The notes: generated from the sequence alone by a model not told the origin. Positions 34,433 to 43,415 are shown, numbered from the stretch's first letter. The stretch: DNA of 64,000 bases from Corynebacterium imitans (GCF_000739455.1 NZ_CP009211.1:1005660-1069659), one strand, 5' to 3'. Made by a program: numbers and translations.

Positions 34433-35602
34433 TTACAGCGGGTAGACGGAAACCAGCTCGCCCGCGGCCAGCTCCGCGCCGGCGGGTACGCGGATCAGGC
34501 ACTGCGCCGCCGCGCCCTGGGCCAGCAAGTGGGAGCTCGCGCCGCCGATGGGGCGCACCACGCCCTCTTCTACGCGGCCGCGTAGGAACTGCTCGCGGCC
34601 CTCGATCCCGGCGACCGCGCAGGCGAGTGGGGCGCGCAACATCGCGGGCGCGTGCCCGAGCAGGGGCGCGACGTAGAGCCGGAAGCTCACCAGCGTAGAG
34701 ATCGGGTTGCCCGGCAGGCCGATCACGGGCACACCATCGCAGGCGCTCAGGCCCTGCGGGCCGCCCGGCTGCTGGCTGACGTGTCCGTACCAACCCTCCG
34801 GGAACGCGAGGCGCACGACTTCGAACTTGCCGTGGCTGATCCCGCCCGAAGTCACCACCGCATCCGGCTGGTGCTCCGCAATCGCGGCGCGCACCTTTTC
34901 GCGCAGCACGTCTGGCTCGTCGCTGGTGCGTACGTGCGCGGCCACCTCGATCCCGTGACGGGCAGCAAGCGCCCGCAGCATCGGCCCGTTGGCGTCCGGG
35001 ATCGTCGCCGTGCCCGCCTGCTGCGGTGCGTGGGCAACCTCGGCGCCGCCGGTGACAATCACGATGCGACCCGCGCGCACCACGTTGACTTTATCGATCC
35101 CCTGGCTGGCCAGCGCCCCCACGAGCGCCGGCGTGACCTGGGCACCCGCACGGGCGAGCACATCACCCGCAGCAATATCGGAGCCGGCACGGCGCACAAA
35201 CACGCCATCCTCGGTCGCGGGAAGCCGCACCGTCTCGCCCTCCGCGAGAAACTCCGCCGGTTCGCAGCGCTCGACAGGGATCACCGCGTGCGTGCCCTCC
35301 GGCAGCTTCGCCCCGGTCATGATGGGTACGGCGGTGTTACCCAGTCCCTCTGGGTAGGCGGTCGCCGGGTCGTCGCCCGCCGCGATCGTCGCCCCGACGC
35401 GCGCGGTGCGCGCCTGAGTCGATCCGACCGCGTAGCCGTCCATCTGCGAATTATCAAAGGCAGGCTGCTCGCGCACTGCAGTCACATCTGCGGCGAGCAC
35501 CGCGCCGCGCGAGGCGGCCTCCAACGGAGACAGCGTTTCGTGTCCTCGCGCGCCGAGCGCGGCCGCGACTGCATCGAAGTGGGCTTCTGGGGTTCTGCTC
35601 AT
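34433..35602 (-). CDS. moeA: Molybdopterin molybdenumtransferase MoeA, first copy
   Basis: A 389-residue MoeA that inserts molybdate into adenylated molybdopterin. Visible motifs are QPAFDNSQMDGYAV, IMTGAKLPEGTHAVI, the MoaB-like domain VVTSGGISHGKFEVV and GLPGNPISTLVSF. The start at 35602 fits the family; the frame extends further but over the moaD promoter. It leads the operon moeA-mog-moaE-moeZ and is divergent from moaD. A second MoeA lies at 41.1-42.3 kb with only moderate similarity, so they are not a recent duplication. Confidence 0.93.
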   Translation of the reverse strand: MSRTPEAHFDAVAAALGARGHETLSPLEAASRGAVLAADVTAVREQPAFDNSQMDGYAVGSTQARTARVGATIAAGDDPATAYPEGLGNTAVPIMTGAKLPEGTHAVIPVERCEPAEFLAEGETVRLPATEDGVFVRRAGSDIAAGDVLARAGAQVTPALVGALASQGIDKVNVVRAGRIVIVTGGAEVAHAPQQAGTATIPDANGPMLRALAARHGIEVAAHVRTSDEPDVLREKVRAAIAEHQPDAVVTSGGISHGKFEVVRLAFPEGWYGHVSQQPGGPQGLSACDGVPVIGLPGNPISTLVSFRLYVAPLLGHAPAMLRAPLACAVAGIEGREQFLRGRVEEGVVRPIGGASSHLLAQGAAAQCLIRVPAGAELAAGELVSVYPL

Positions 35603-35643
35603 GGGGCCATGGTACGGCGCGCGCCGGGCGGTATGGTGTGGGC

Positions 35644-35898
35644 ATGCAGATCCACTACTTCGCCGCCGCACGCGCCGCCGCCGGCACCGCCGTCGAGCAG
35701 GTCGGGGAGTTCGCCACGCTCGAGCAGTTGCTTGCCGACGCCACGTCGCGCCACACCGGCGCCACCGACGCCGGCCAAACGTTGGCCGACATCGTGCCGC
35801 GCTGCACCTTCTTGGTTGACGGCAAACGCGCGGAGCCGGATGCCTCACTCGCCGGCGCGCAGCGGGTGGACGTGCTGCCCCCGTTCGCGGGCGGCTAA
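35644..35898 (+). CDS. moaD: Molybdopterin synthase sulfur carrier subunit
   Basis: An 84-residue ubiquitin-like protein ending in Gly-Gly (PPFAGG), the residue pair that is adenylated and thiocarboxylated. It carries sulfur for MoaE. TATGGT (35632-35637) lies 6 bases before the ATG, so it is probably leaderless; a GTG two codons earlier is also possible. It is divergent from moeA and converges on modBC, leaving no gap for a separate terminator. Confidence 0.9.
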   Translation: MQIHYFAAARAAAGTAVEQVGEFATLEQLLADATSRHTGATDAGQTLADIVPRCTFLVDGKRAEPDASLAGAQRVDVLPPFAGG

Positions 35899-37811
35899 AC
35901 CACAGTCACCCGCACCTGGGCTGCATCCAGCGCGCAAGAAAGCTCCGCCCCGGGGGAGACGCTGGCTCGGACGGCTGTTTCCTGGTCCACGAGCAGAGAC
36001 AGCGCATACTCGTGCGCATCCTCGGCGTCGTCGGCCTGCGGCGGGCGCATTGTCACACTGGCCCCACCGCTTGGCAGCACGCTGACGGCGTGCACGCTCG
36101 CATCGAAGACACAGCCATGCTCGGCCTGCTTGCCCGGACCTACGAGCGTGAGCGCTTCGGGCGGGAACGTGACGCGCAGTGAGGTACCCGTAGGATAAGG
36201 CGAAAGATCCAGGCCAGCGAGCGCGCCGAAGGCGCACACGAAAGTGCCGTCCTCGCCCACGGTGCCCGCCAGCAGGTTGGCGCCGACTAAGCGCGCGGCG
36301 AAGCGGGAGGCGGGGGCTTCGACTTCTTCGGATGCCGGGCGGAAGGAGCGCACGCGCCCGCGGCCCATCACCGCGATGTGATCGGCGAGCGCCAGTACGT
36401 CCAGGGCGTTGTGCGTAATCAGTACGGTGGTGCGGTCGTGGCGCGCAGCGTGGAGGACCTGGCGCCACTGGGCGGCGGCGTCGACGTCGATAGCCGCGAG
36501 CGGCTCGTCCAGGATGAGTACAGCGGGGCGGGTGGCCAGCGCGCGCACGAGCGAGACCTGCGCTGCTTGACCGCCGGAGAGCGCGCGGACGGGGACGTCG
36601 GCAAGCTCGGCAAGCCCGGCGGCGTCAAGGAGCTCGGCGGTGCGCTGCGGGTCGCGCGTGACCATGGTGATCGCCGAGCTCGCGGTCGCGGTCGGCGGCA
36701 GGCCCGGGTTCTGGGTCAACAGCACCACCCCGCGCTGATAAGCGGGGACCGGACGGGTGTCGGCGGAGTCGACGAGGCGGTCACCCACGGTTACTGAGGC
36801 ACCGCGCAGCCTGCCGGCGATGCGGCCGACGAGAGTAGTCTTGCCCGCGCCGTTGGGCCCGACCAAAGCGGTGAGCGTGTTGGCGGGGAAGTGCACGCCC
36901 TCGACCTCGACGTCGCTGCCGCCGCCTGCCGGGCGGGTGAGCTCCCGGAGGCGTGCGACGTCGATTGTGCCGGTGGCGCGGGCTTTTTGTGCCGGAGCGC
37001 GCTTGGAAAAGAGCGCGGGCAGGGCGGTGGCGGCCAGGGTGAGCACTGCCAGGCCGATGAGTATGGCCGAGAGTCCGTAGGCAACCTCGGCGTCGACCTC
37101 GCGGGCAAGGTAGATGCCCAGCGGCATAGTGCGGGTGGTGCCGGGCATGGACCCGGCGAAGGTAAGCGTGGTACCAAATTCCCCTAGCGAGCGGGCGAAC
37201 GCGAGCCCGGCCGCCGAGACCAGCGAGGGGGCAACCGCGGGCAAGATGATCTGGCGCACCGTTCTCGCCGGTGTAATACCCACGGCGGCGGCCGAGGAGG
37301 TGATCTCCGGGTCGAGTTGGCGCAGCGCCGCATCCAGGGTGATCACCACAAAGGGCAGCGCGATAAACACGTGCGCGGCCACCACTCCAGGGAAGGCGAA
37401 GGCGAACTGCCAGCCCAGCAGGTCTAAGAGTGGGGCGGCGATGCCGCGGCGGCCAATGAAGGCGGAAAGGGCCAGGCCCGCCACCACCGGCGGCAGTGCA
37501 AGCGGCAACAGGACAAGCAGCCGGGCCAGGCGTGCGCCGCGCCTGAGGCGCTGCAGCCATAGCGCGAGCGGGACGCCGAGCACCATGGCGATGACGCTCG
37601 CGCACACTGCAGAGGTAAGCGTCACGCGCAGCAGGTCGTGGGTGTCTGTGCTGGTGAGGATCTCGCCGAGTCGGTCGAAGGGGACCCGGACGCCGAGTGC
37701 GAACACCGGCAGGACGATCAGCGCCAGCGCGAACAGCGCGAGCGCCCCCACCGCTTTGGTGCTGGGCTGTGGAAGCGGCGTGATCGGCGAGGCAGTGCGC
37801 GTGCCCGTCAT
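35895..37811 (-). CDS. modBC: Molybdate ABC transporter, fused permease and ATPase (ModB-ModC)
   Basis: A 638-residue single protein. Residues about 20-275 are a ModB permease with six hydrophobic segments and the EAA-type loop (AAAVGITPARTVRQIILPAV). From about 290 there is a full ModC ATPase: Walker A GPNGAGKT (318-325), signature LSGGQ (411-415), Walker B VLILDEP. A C-terminal domain of about 110 residues resembles the TOBE/molbindin regulatory part. ModB and ModC are usually separate proteins. The frame is continuous and every motif is intact, so the fusion is genuine. It overlaps the modA stop by four bases. Confidence 0.92.
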   Translation of the reverse strand: MTGTRTASPITPLPQPSTKAVGALALFALALIVLPVFALGVRVPFDRLGEILTSTDTHDLLRVTLTSAVCASVIAMVLGVPLALWLQRLRRGARLARLLVLLPLALPPVVAGLALSAFIGRRGIAAPLLDLLGWQFAFAFPGVVAAHVFIALPFVVITLDAALRQLDPEITSSAAAVGITPARTVRQIILPAVAPSLVSAAGLAFARSLGEFGTTLTFAGSMPGTTRTMPLGIYLAREVDAEVAYGLSAILIGLAVLTLAATALPALFSKRAPAQKARATGTIDVARLRELTRPAGGGSDVEVEGVHFPANTLTALVGPNGAGKTTLVGRIAGRLRGASVTVGDRLVDSADTRPVPAYQRGVVLLTQNPGLPPTATASSAITMVTRDPQRTAELLDAAGLAELADVPVRALSGGQAAQVSLVRALATRPAVLILDEPLAAIDVDAAAQWRQVLHAARHDRTTVLITHNALDVLALADHIAVMGRGRVRSFRPASEEVEAPASRFAARLVGANLLAGTVGEDGTFVCAFGALAGLDLSPYPTGTSLRVTFPPEALTLVGPGKQAEHGCVFDASVHAVSVLPSGGASVTMRPPQADDAEDAHEYALSLLVDQETAVRASVSPGAELSCALDAAQVRVTVV

Positions 37812-38584
37812 GCCGCGGGGGTAAATCCGTGCTTCTCCCAGAGGGATGCAGCCTTATCGCTGCCCAGCAGCTCGACCAGCGCCGCGGCATCGTCCGGGTG
37901 CTCGGTGGTAATTACCACTCCGGCGACGAGCGAGTTCGGGAATTCTTCCGCGTGAGGGATGTCGATGATCTCGACCTCATCTCCCGCGGCCGCGGCGTCG
38001 GTGCGATAGACAAAGGCGGCGTCCGCCTCGCCGGTCACGACCTTGCCCAGCGTGTCGGCCACGTTGTGCTCGAGCGAGACTGGGTTGAGCTCCAGCGAGT
38101 TCGCCTGGGTGAGCTGCTCGGACACCGCGCCGCACGGGACCTGCGTGTCACAGAGCACCAGCTTGACGTCCTCGTTCTCCAGGTCGTGGACGCTTTCGAT
38201 GCCCGCCGGGTTGCCCTTAGGCACGACCAACACCATCGAGTTGGTCGCTACGACCTGCGGGTCGCGCACGAGGCCCGCCTCGACGGCATCGTCCATGTGC
38301 TTTTCGTCTGCGGAGATGAATACGTCGCCCGGGGCGCCGTCGGCAAGCTGCTGCACGAGCGCCGAGGAGCCCGCGTTGACGAAAGTCAGCGAGTCCTCGC
38401 TTAAACCATCGAGGTCCTCGTTGAGCACACGCGTCGACGCGGCACCCAGCACCGTGAGCTCGGTGGCGGCATCCGGTGCCTCGCTGGAGGCCGCAGTGCC
38501 CGTGGTTTCGCCGCTTCCGCAGGCAGCGACGGAAAACGCGAGCATGGCTGCCGCCGGAAGGGCAACGGCGCGAGAAAAACGCAT
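37808..38584 (-). CDS. modA: Molybdate-binding lipoprotein ModA
   Basis: A 258-residue substrate-binding protein with a signal peptide and lipobox VAAC (Cys about residue 22). The mature part has the ModA pattern: LTVLGAASTRVL, FVNAGSSALVQQL, GAPGDVFISAD, and the late VTGEADAAFVYRTDA. It captures molybdate or tungstate outside the membrane and hands it to ModBC, encoded next with a 4-base overlap. Confidence 0.93.
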   Translation of the reverse strand: MRFSRAVALPAAAMLAFSVAACGSGETTGTAASSEAPDAATELTVLGAASTRVLNEDLDGLSEDSLTFVNAGSSALVQQLADGAPGDVFISADEKHMDDAVEAGLVRDPQVVATNSMVLVVPKGNPAGIESVHDLENEDVKLVLCDTQVPCGAVSEQLTQANSLELNPVSLEHNVADTLGKVVTGEADAAFVYRTDAAAAGDEVEIIDIPHAEEFPNSLVAGVVITTEHPDDAAALVELLGSDKAASLWEKHGFTPAA

Positions 38585-38626
38585 GTCAACTCCAACTAGG
38601 ACTGATAGTTATTGGATGCCTACATG

Positions 38627-39397
38627 TTAGAGCATCTTTTCACGCTTGAGCTGCGCCTCGTTCGAGCGGATCGGGCTCCACTGGTCCTCGGTACGGCGGC
38701 TCTGCACCTCCGCCCCGCGGGAGCGGTAGACCACGTACGGGCGGGTGGAGTAGCCGACCGGCACGGAGAACGCGTGTACCAGGCGGGTAAACGGCCACAC
38801 CGCGAGCAGCGTGAAGCCTGCCACAACGTGGAGCTTGAACTGCCACGGCACATCCGCCATGAGTTCCGGCTGCGCGTTGAAGATCAGCAGCTGGCGAATC
38901 CACGGCGAGATGGTCTCGCGGTAGTCGTACCCGCCGGCCTGGCCGAAAACCTGCGTGGACACGGTGGCAATGAAGCCGGAGAGCAGTGCCGCAACCAGCA
39001 GAACATACATCACCTTGTCGGAGGTGGCGGTGGACAAAAACACCGAGCGATTCACCACGCGCCGGTACAGCAGGCCGAAGATACCGAGCACGACGGCGAC
39101 GCCGGCGATGGTGCCCGGGATGGTGGCGATCAGGTGGTAGGCGTGGTCGCTAATACCGATTGCGCGGGTCCAGCTCTTCGGGATAGCCAGGCCCATGAGG
39201 TGGCCGATGATCACGAAGAGCATGCCCCAGTGGAACAGCGGGGAGGAAAGGCGCAGCAGTTTCGACTCGTAGATTTGCGAGGAGTGCGTGGTCCAGCCCA
39301 TCTGGTCGTAGCGCCAGCGCCAGATGATGCCGATGACAAAAGCGGCGATGGCCAGCCAGGGGAAGGCCACCCACAGGAATGCTTCAATGCCGGTCAT
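38627..39397 (-). CDS. narI: Respiratory nitrate reductase gamma subunit, orphaned
   Basis: A 256-residue membrane protein with five hydrophobic segments and the haem-ligand histidines of NarI (for example HWGMLFVIIGHLMG and FKLHVVAGFTLLAVWPFTRLVH). NarI passes electrons from menaquinol to NarGH. The frame is whole and of normal length. The catalytic genes narG and narH are missing, narJ is cut, and the operon promoter is gone, so it is probably a non-functional relic. Confidence 0.92.
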   Translation of the reverse strand: MTGIEAFLWVAFPWLAIAAFVIGIIWRWRYDQMGWTTHSSQIYESKLLRLSSPLFHWGMLFVIIGHLMGLAIPKSWTRAIGISDHAYHLIATIPGTIAGVAVVLGIFGLLYRRVVNRSVFLSTATSDKVMYVLLVAALLSGFIATVSTQVFGQAGGYDYRETISPWIRQLLIFNAQPELMADVPWQFKLHVVAGFTLLAVWPFTRLVHAFSVPVGYSTRPYVVYRSRGAEVQSRRTEDQWSPIRSNEAQLKREKML

Positions 39398-39407
39398 GGT
39401 TCAGGTC

Positions 39408-39767
39408 CTAACTGTGTTGGGGGACTGCGGTGGGGAAGGGAAGGGGTTGGGTCTCAATACCGACGAGCTCGGCGGGCGGGCCCTGCCGGATCAGGTTGAC
39501 GTAGCTTTGCACCGTCTCCGGAGCCATTTCGGGCAGCGCCATGCACAGCGCGGTAATCACGTGCGCGTACGGCGAGCCCAGGTCGCTCAGCGCGCGGCGG
39601 AGTACCTCGATGCCGTCGCGGTGGCTGGCCACCATGGCGACGGCGTTGTCGGTTACGGAGGCGTCGGCAAGCGCGAGTGCTTCGAGCACGACACACAGGT
39701 GGTCGGGTAGCTCATCAGAGAGCTCCTCGACGCCGAGCGCAGCCAGCTGCTGGCGAAACGCCAGGAT
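39408..39767 (-). pseudogene. narJ: narJ remnant (3' half of the nitrate reductase chaperone gene)
   Basis: About 120 codons match the C-terminal half of NarJ: AILAFRQQLAALG, then LSDELPDHLCVVLEALALAD, and the ending LPEMAPETVQSYVNLI. NarJ inserts cofactor into NarG and is normally over 200 residues. Upstream of 39767 the frame stays open but encodes only the antisense of the mog remnant, so the N-terminal part and start codon are lost. It ends 10 bases before narI. Confidence 0.88.
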
Positions 39768-40037
39768 GGCGGCACCGGGCTCGGCCCCAGCAACCTCACC
39801 CCGGAGGTGAGCCTGGAGCGCATCTCAACGCGCCTGCACGGCGTGGAGACCAACATCCTGATCGAGGGCCTTGCGCACTCCGAGCGCGCCGGGCTATGCC
39901 GCGGGGTGGTGGGGCTGACCTCGCGGGAGCCCGGCGGCAGCCTGATCGTCAACGCGCCCAGCTCGCGCGGCGGCATCCGCGACACGCTGACCGTCATCCT
40001 GCGGCTCTGGCCAAGCCTGACTGAGTGGGTGAGCTAG
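39768..40037 (+). pseudogene. Mog/MoaB-domain gene remnant (3' half)
   Basis: Ninety codons encode the C-terminal half of a MoaB/Mog domain: GGTGLGPSNLTPE at the very junction, then TRLHGVETNILIEGL, a GLCRGVVGLTSRE segment and VNAPSSRGGIRDTL. The upstream part, with start and promoter, is missing. It lies head-to-head with the narJ remnant, with no spacer, as expected if one deletion removed everything between two divergent genes. The stop overlaps the mobA stop. Confidence 0.88.
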
Positions 40038-40603
40038 AGCTCGACCTCGCCGAGCGTGCTGAGTGCTTCGGGGGTGTCGTAGTCCTGCTCGTTGCCGTCG
40101 CCAAGCACCTGCACGATGCGCGTCGGCGGCTGCAAGAGGCGCTTGGCTGCGACGTCGCGCGTGCCGGTGCGCGCGAGCGCGTCGAGAAGCGCGGCGCGGT
40201 GCCAGATGGCGCACAAGGGTTGGAGGTAGCCGTCGGCGGCGCGGGTGACGGCGGCGTGTGCGCTCGCCTCGCGCAAAAGAGCCTCGCGTAGGGTGGGCAG
40301 AAGCGACCCGGAATCGGGTGCGTCGACGGCGAGGATGCCGATCAGGTCGGTGTCGAGAACCTGGACTCCGGCGTGGATGCCGGCGACGGGGCCGCCGAAG
40401 GGCGGGTCCTCGGTGACTTGGCTCAGGGGTAGGTCGAGTGGGAACGGCGAGACCACCACGGCCTGATCGTGTGCCGGGAAGGAGGCTAGGGTGCGGTCGA
40501 TGAGGCGGCGCCCGTCCACCTTGACCTGTGCCTTCTCCGCACCCATGCGGGTCGAGCGGCCGCCGGCCAGGATCACCACGCCGAGCGAGTGTGCGGGCTG
40601 CAA
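40034..40603 (-). CDS. mobA: Molybdenum cofactor guanylyltransferase
   Basis: A 189-residue nucleotidyltransferase with the motif LAGGRSTRMGAEKA (residues 12-25) and the later DPPFGGPVAGI and VDAPD segments. MobA attaches GMP to molybdenum cofactor to form the bis-MGD used by enzymes of the nitrate reductase/DMSO reductase type. Since such an enzyme (NarG) is missing locally, it must serve another enzyme or be a remainder. It is followed upstream by moaC, 5 bases away. Confidence 0.92.
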   Translation of the reverse strand: MQPAHSLGVVILAGGRSTRMGAEKAQVKVDGRRLIDRTLASFPAHDQAVVVSPFPLDLPLSQVTEDPPFGGPVAGIHAGVQVLDTDLIGILAVDAPDSGSLLPTLREALLREASAHAAVTRAADGYLQPLCAIWHRAALLDALARTGTRDVAAKRLLQPPTRIVQVLGDGNEQDYDTPEALSTLGEVEL

Positions 40604-40608
40604 GGCAG

Positions 40609-41088
40609 TTAGGCCTCCGGCAGCTCGCGGGACCAGTCGCCGGAGCGGCCGCCGGACTTGGCGGTAATCCCGCAGCGGCGGATGTAGGCGGAGCGATCGA
40701 CGCCCTTGACCATGTCCACCACCGACAGGGCGGCGACGTTCACCGCGGTCAGCGCTTCCATCTCCACGCCGGTGCGGTCGGCGGTGCGGACGGTGGCCTC
40801 GATGAACACGTGGTCCTGCTTGATCTCGAGGTCGACCTTGCAGCCGTGCACGCCGATCGTGTGCGCCAGCGGCAGCAGGTCAGGCACGCGCTTCGCAGCG
40901 GCAATACCGGCCACACGCGCCACGGCGAGCACGTCGCCCTTGGGCACGGTGCCGTTGGCGAGCGCCTCGAGCACCTCTGGCGAGCAGGCGACCTCGCACT
41001 GGGCCGTGGCGGTGCGCACCGTCGGCTGCTTTTCAGTCACGTCGACCATGTAGGCCGCGCCGGATGAATCCAGGTGGGTAAATTGCAT
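40609..41088 (-). CDS. moaC: Cyclic pyranopterin phosphate synthase MoaC
   Basis: A 159-residue MoaC. Conserved regions are MVDVTEKQPTVRTA, KGDVLAVARVAGIAAAKRVPDLLPLAH, GVEMEALTAV and YMVK-like MVKGVDRSAYI. With MoaA it converts GTP into cyclic pyranopterin monophosphate, the first step of cofactor synthesis. AAAGGAG stands before the ATG at 41088. It is in the operon moaA-moeA-moaC-mobA. Confidence 0.95.
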   Translation of the reverse strand: MQFTHLDSSGAAYMVDVTEKQPTVRTATAQCEVACSPEVLEALANGTVPKGDVLAVARVAGIAAAKRVPDLLPLAHTIGVHGCKVDLEIKQDHVFIEATVRTADRTGVEMEALTAVNVAALSVVDMVKGVDRSAYIRRCGITAKSGGRSGDWSRELPEA

Positions 41089-41098
41089 TGTTGCTCCT

Positions 41099-42331
41099 TT
41101 AAACATAAACCTTGACCGGGCCTTCGGGCGCGTCCACGAGGGCCAGCCCATCTATTCCCGACAACGATGCCACGAAACTCGACGCAGTCGCCGGGGCGAA
41201 GGACTCTGCCACCGTGCGCGCACCGTCCTGGCGTAGTCGTACCGGCACAGCGTGGGTCATCTCCGGCTTTGCCGTGCTGACAAAACCCGCAGCCCGGTCG
41301 GCGAGGATATGCGGGCGCTCTGCAAAACGCAGGCCGCGAGTCACGCCAGCCTGCGCGGCGATAAGCGGGGCACCGTAGAGCAGGAAAGAAACGTAGGCCG
41401 CGACCGGGTTGCCCGGCAGGCACACAAGCGGGGTACCGGCAAACATCCCCGCGCCCTGCGGGGTGCCCGGGCGTTGCGCGACCTTGCCGAACCACATGCC
41501 GCCGTCGGCAGAGGTGACCTCGCGCACGATGTCGAAGGCACCGGCGCTGACCCCGCCCGAAGTAATCACCACCTCCGCCTCGGCCGCGGCGCGGCGGAGC
41601 GTGGCCTCGGCAGCGGCGTCGTCATCAACGTGGTAGCGCAGCACGCGGGCACGGTGCTCGCTTGCCGACGCCGCGAGCTCCGCCAGCATCGGCAAATTCG
41701 AATCAGGAATCTGCGCCCCTCGCACCTCGCCGGGCCAGGCCACCAGCTCGCTGCCGGTGGAGACGACGGCGACGGTGGGGTGCGCGTACACGTCCACAGT
41801 GCGCACCCCGGTAGAGACGCACGCGGCCAGCGTGCCCGCGTCGACCCGGAGCCCGGCCTGCGCGATTGTGTCCCCGGGCTTGGCGTTCTCCCCGGCGGCG
41901 CGGATATGGCTGCGGCCTGGTTCCGCTTGCGTGATGGTGACCTGGTCGGGCAGCGGGTGTGGTCCGCGGGGAATGTCTGTCTGCTCGACGGGGATGACGA
42001 CCACGTCGGAGCCAGCATCCGCCGGGGAAATGGGCGCGCCCGTCATCACGCGAATCGCGTGTTCCGCCGGGCAGTCGATTGCGGGCGAGCCCGCCGGCAC
42101 GTCGCCTGCGACCGGGAGCGTCCACGGTCCCTCGCCGCGCAGGTGAGCTGCGTGGACGGCAAACCCGTCGACGGCGGAGTTCGCAAAAGGCGGCACCGCG
42201 AGTCGGCTTTTCACCGGTGCTGCGAGCACGTGGCCTGCCGCTTGATCGAGCGGCACGTCCTGGGTGATCCGTGGTGTGGCAAGGGCGAGCACCCGCTCGA
42301 GGTGTGCAGCGATGCTGGGTCGGTCGCTCAT
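41099..42331 (-). CDS. moeA: Molybdopterin molybdenumtransferase MoeA, second copy
   Basis: A 410-residue MoeA paralogue: PPFANSAVDGFAVHA, VMTGAPISPADAGSDVVV, the MoaB-like VVITSGGVSAGAFDIVREV and CLPGNPVAAYVSFLLY. Two MoeA proteins are common in actinobacteria and may differ in metal (Mo or W) or in partner. It lies between moaA and moaC in one operon, with gaps of 3 and 10 bases. Confidence 0.93.
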   Translation of the reverse strand: MSDRPSIAAHLERVLALATPRITQDVPLDQAAGHVLAAPVKSRLAVPPFANSAVDGFAVHAAHLRGEGPWTLPVAGDVPAGSPAIDCPAEHAIRVMTGAPISPADAGSDVVVIPVEQTDIPRGPHPLPDQVTITQAEPGRSHIRAAGENAKPGDTIAQAGLRVDAGTLAACVSTGVRTVDVYAHPTVAVVSTGSELVAWPGEVRGAQIPDSNLPMLAELAASASEHRARVLRYHVDDDAAAEATLRRAAAEAEVVITSGGVSAGAFDIVREVTSADGGMWFGKVAQRPGTPQGAGMFAGTPLVCLPGNPVAAYVSFLLYGAPLIAAQAGVTRGLRFAERPHILADRAAGFVSTAKPEMTHAVPVRLRQDGARTVAESFAPATASSFVASLSGIDGLALVDAPEGPVKVYV

Positions 42332-42334
42332 GGT

Positions 42335-43363
42335 CTAGCCGCCGATTTCGCTCATGGTGCGCTCCGGCTGCAAAAAGCCGACGTCGTCGATGCCGTGGCC
42401 CGGCTTCTTCAGCCACATCGCCTGCGCCCAGGCGTCTGCGAGCTCTTCGTTGCTCGCCCCGGCGCGCATGAGGTCTCGCAGGGAGACCTCGTCGGCGGTC
42501 TTGGAAAAGAGGCAGGCGCGGATCGCGCCGTCGGTGGTGAGCCGTGTCCGGTCGCAGGCACCGCAGAATGGGTGGGTCACCGAGGCGATGACACCGAGCG
42601 TGCCCTCGCGGGTCTCGTCCGAGATATTCCACAGCGCTGCTGGCGCGGAGCCGCGGGGCTTTTCCGCAGGGGTGAGGGTGAAGCGTTCTTCCACGCGGGA
42701 AAGGATTTCGTGGGCGGTGACCATGTCGCCGCGCTTCCATTTTTCGCGCGGGCCGAGCGGCATCTGCTCGATAAAGCGCAGCTGCAGGCCCTTGTCCAGC
42801 GCGAAGTCGACGAGGTCGAGGATGCCGTCCTCGTTCACGCCCGGCATGACCACGGCGTTGACCTTGACTGGGGTCAGGCCTGCGGCAAGCGCGGCGTCGA
42901 TACCCGCGAAGACGTCCTGGATGCGGTCCCTGCGGGTCAGACGGGCAAAAAGCTCGGGGCTGGTCGTGTCCAAGGAAACGTTGATGCGGTCTAAGCCTGC
43001 CTCGGCGAGTGCGTCGGCGCGCTTGGCCAGCCCGAGCGCGTTCGTGGTCAGCGCGGTCGTCGGGGCGGCGCCGCTGCCGTCGATACGCAGCTTCTTTGTT
43101 GCCGCAATAATCTCTTCGAGCGACTTGCGTAGCAGCGGCTCGCCGCCGGTAAAGCGCACCTGGTGGATGCCCAGTGTTTCCACCGCGAGGCGGATCAGGC
43201 GGATGGTTTCTTCGTCGGTCAGCGCCTGCTCGGTGGGCATCCACTCGAGGCCGTCTGCGGGCATACAATAGGTGCAGCGCAGGTTACAGCGGTCGGTGAG
43301 GCTGACGCGCAGGTCGCGGGCGGTGCGGCCGTATTGATCATCCAGCGTGCGTGTAGTGGGCAT
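42335..43363 (-). CDS. moaA: GTP 3',8-cyclase MoaA
   Basis: A 342-residue radical-SAM enzyme. The first cluster motif is C26-x3-C30-x2-C33, the second cluster lies in CGACDRTRLTTDGAIRAC, and the protein ends in the functional Gly-Gly. It starts cofactor synthesis from GTP. The start at 43363 comes 9 bases after TATAGT (43378-43373 on the minus strand) with no ribosome site, indicating a leaderless mRNA. It heads the operon moaA-moeA-moaC-mobA. Confidence 0.95.
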   Translation of the reverse strand: MPTTRTLDDQYGRTARDLRVSLTDRCNLRCTYCMPADGLEWMPTEQALTDEETIRLIRLAVETLGIHQVRFTGGEPLLRKSLEEIIAATKKLRIDGSGAAPTTALTTNALGLAKRADALAEAGLDRINVSLDTTSPELFARLTRRDRIQDVFAGIDAALAAGLTPVKVNAVVMPGVNEDGILDLVDFALDKGLQLRFIEQMPLGPREKWKRGDMVTAHEILSRVEERFTLTPAEKPRGSAPAALWNISDETREGTLGVIASVTHPFCGACDRTRLTTDGAIRACLFSKTADEVSLRDLMRAGASNEELADAWAQAMWLKKPGHGIDDVGFLQPERTMSEIGG

Positions 43364-43415
43364 AGTGTCCCCACTATAGCTTGCCGAATATCTACGAGAA
43401 GACGGGGTAAAAACC

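Noticed and set aside
39653..39997. A minus-strand frame across the nar/mog junction that could look like a novel gene.
   Set aside because: It is in a different frame from narJ and antisense to the mog remnant; it has no start signal or family.
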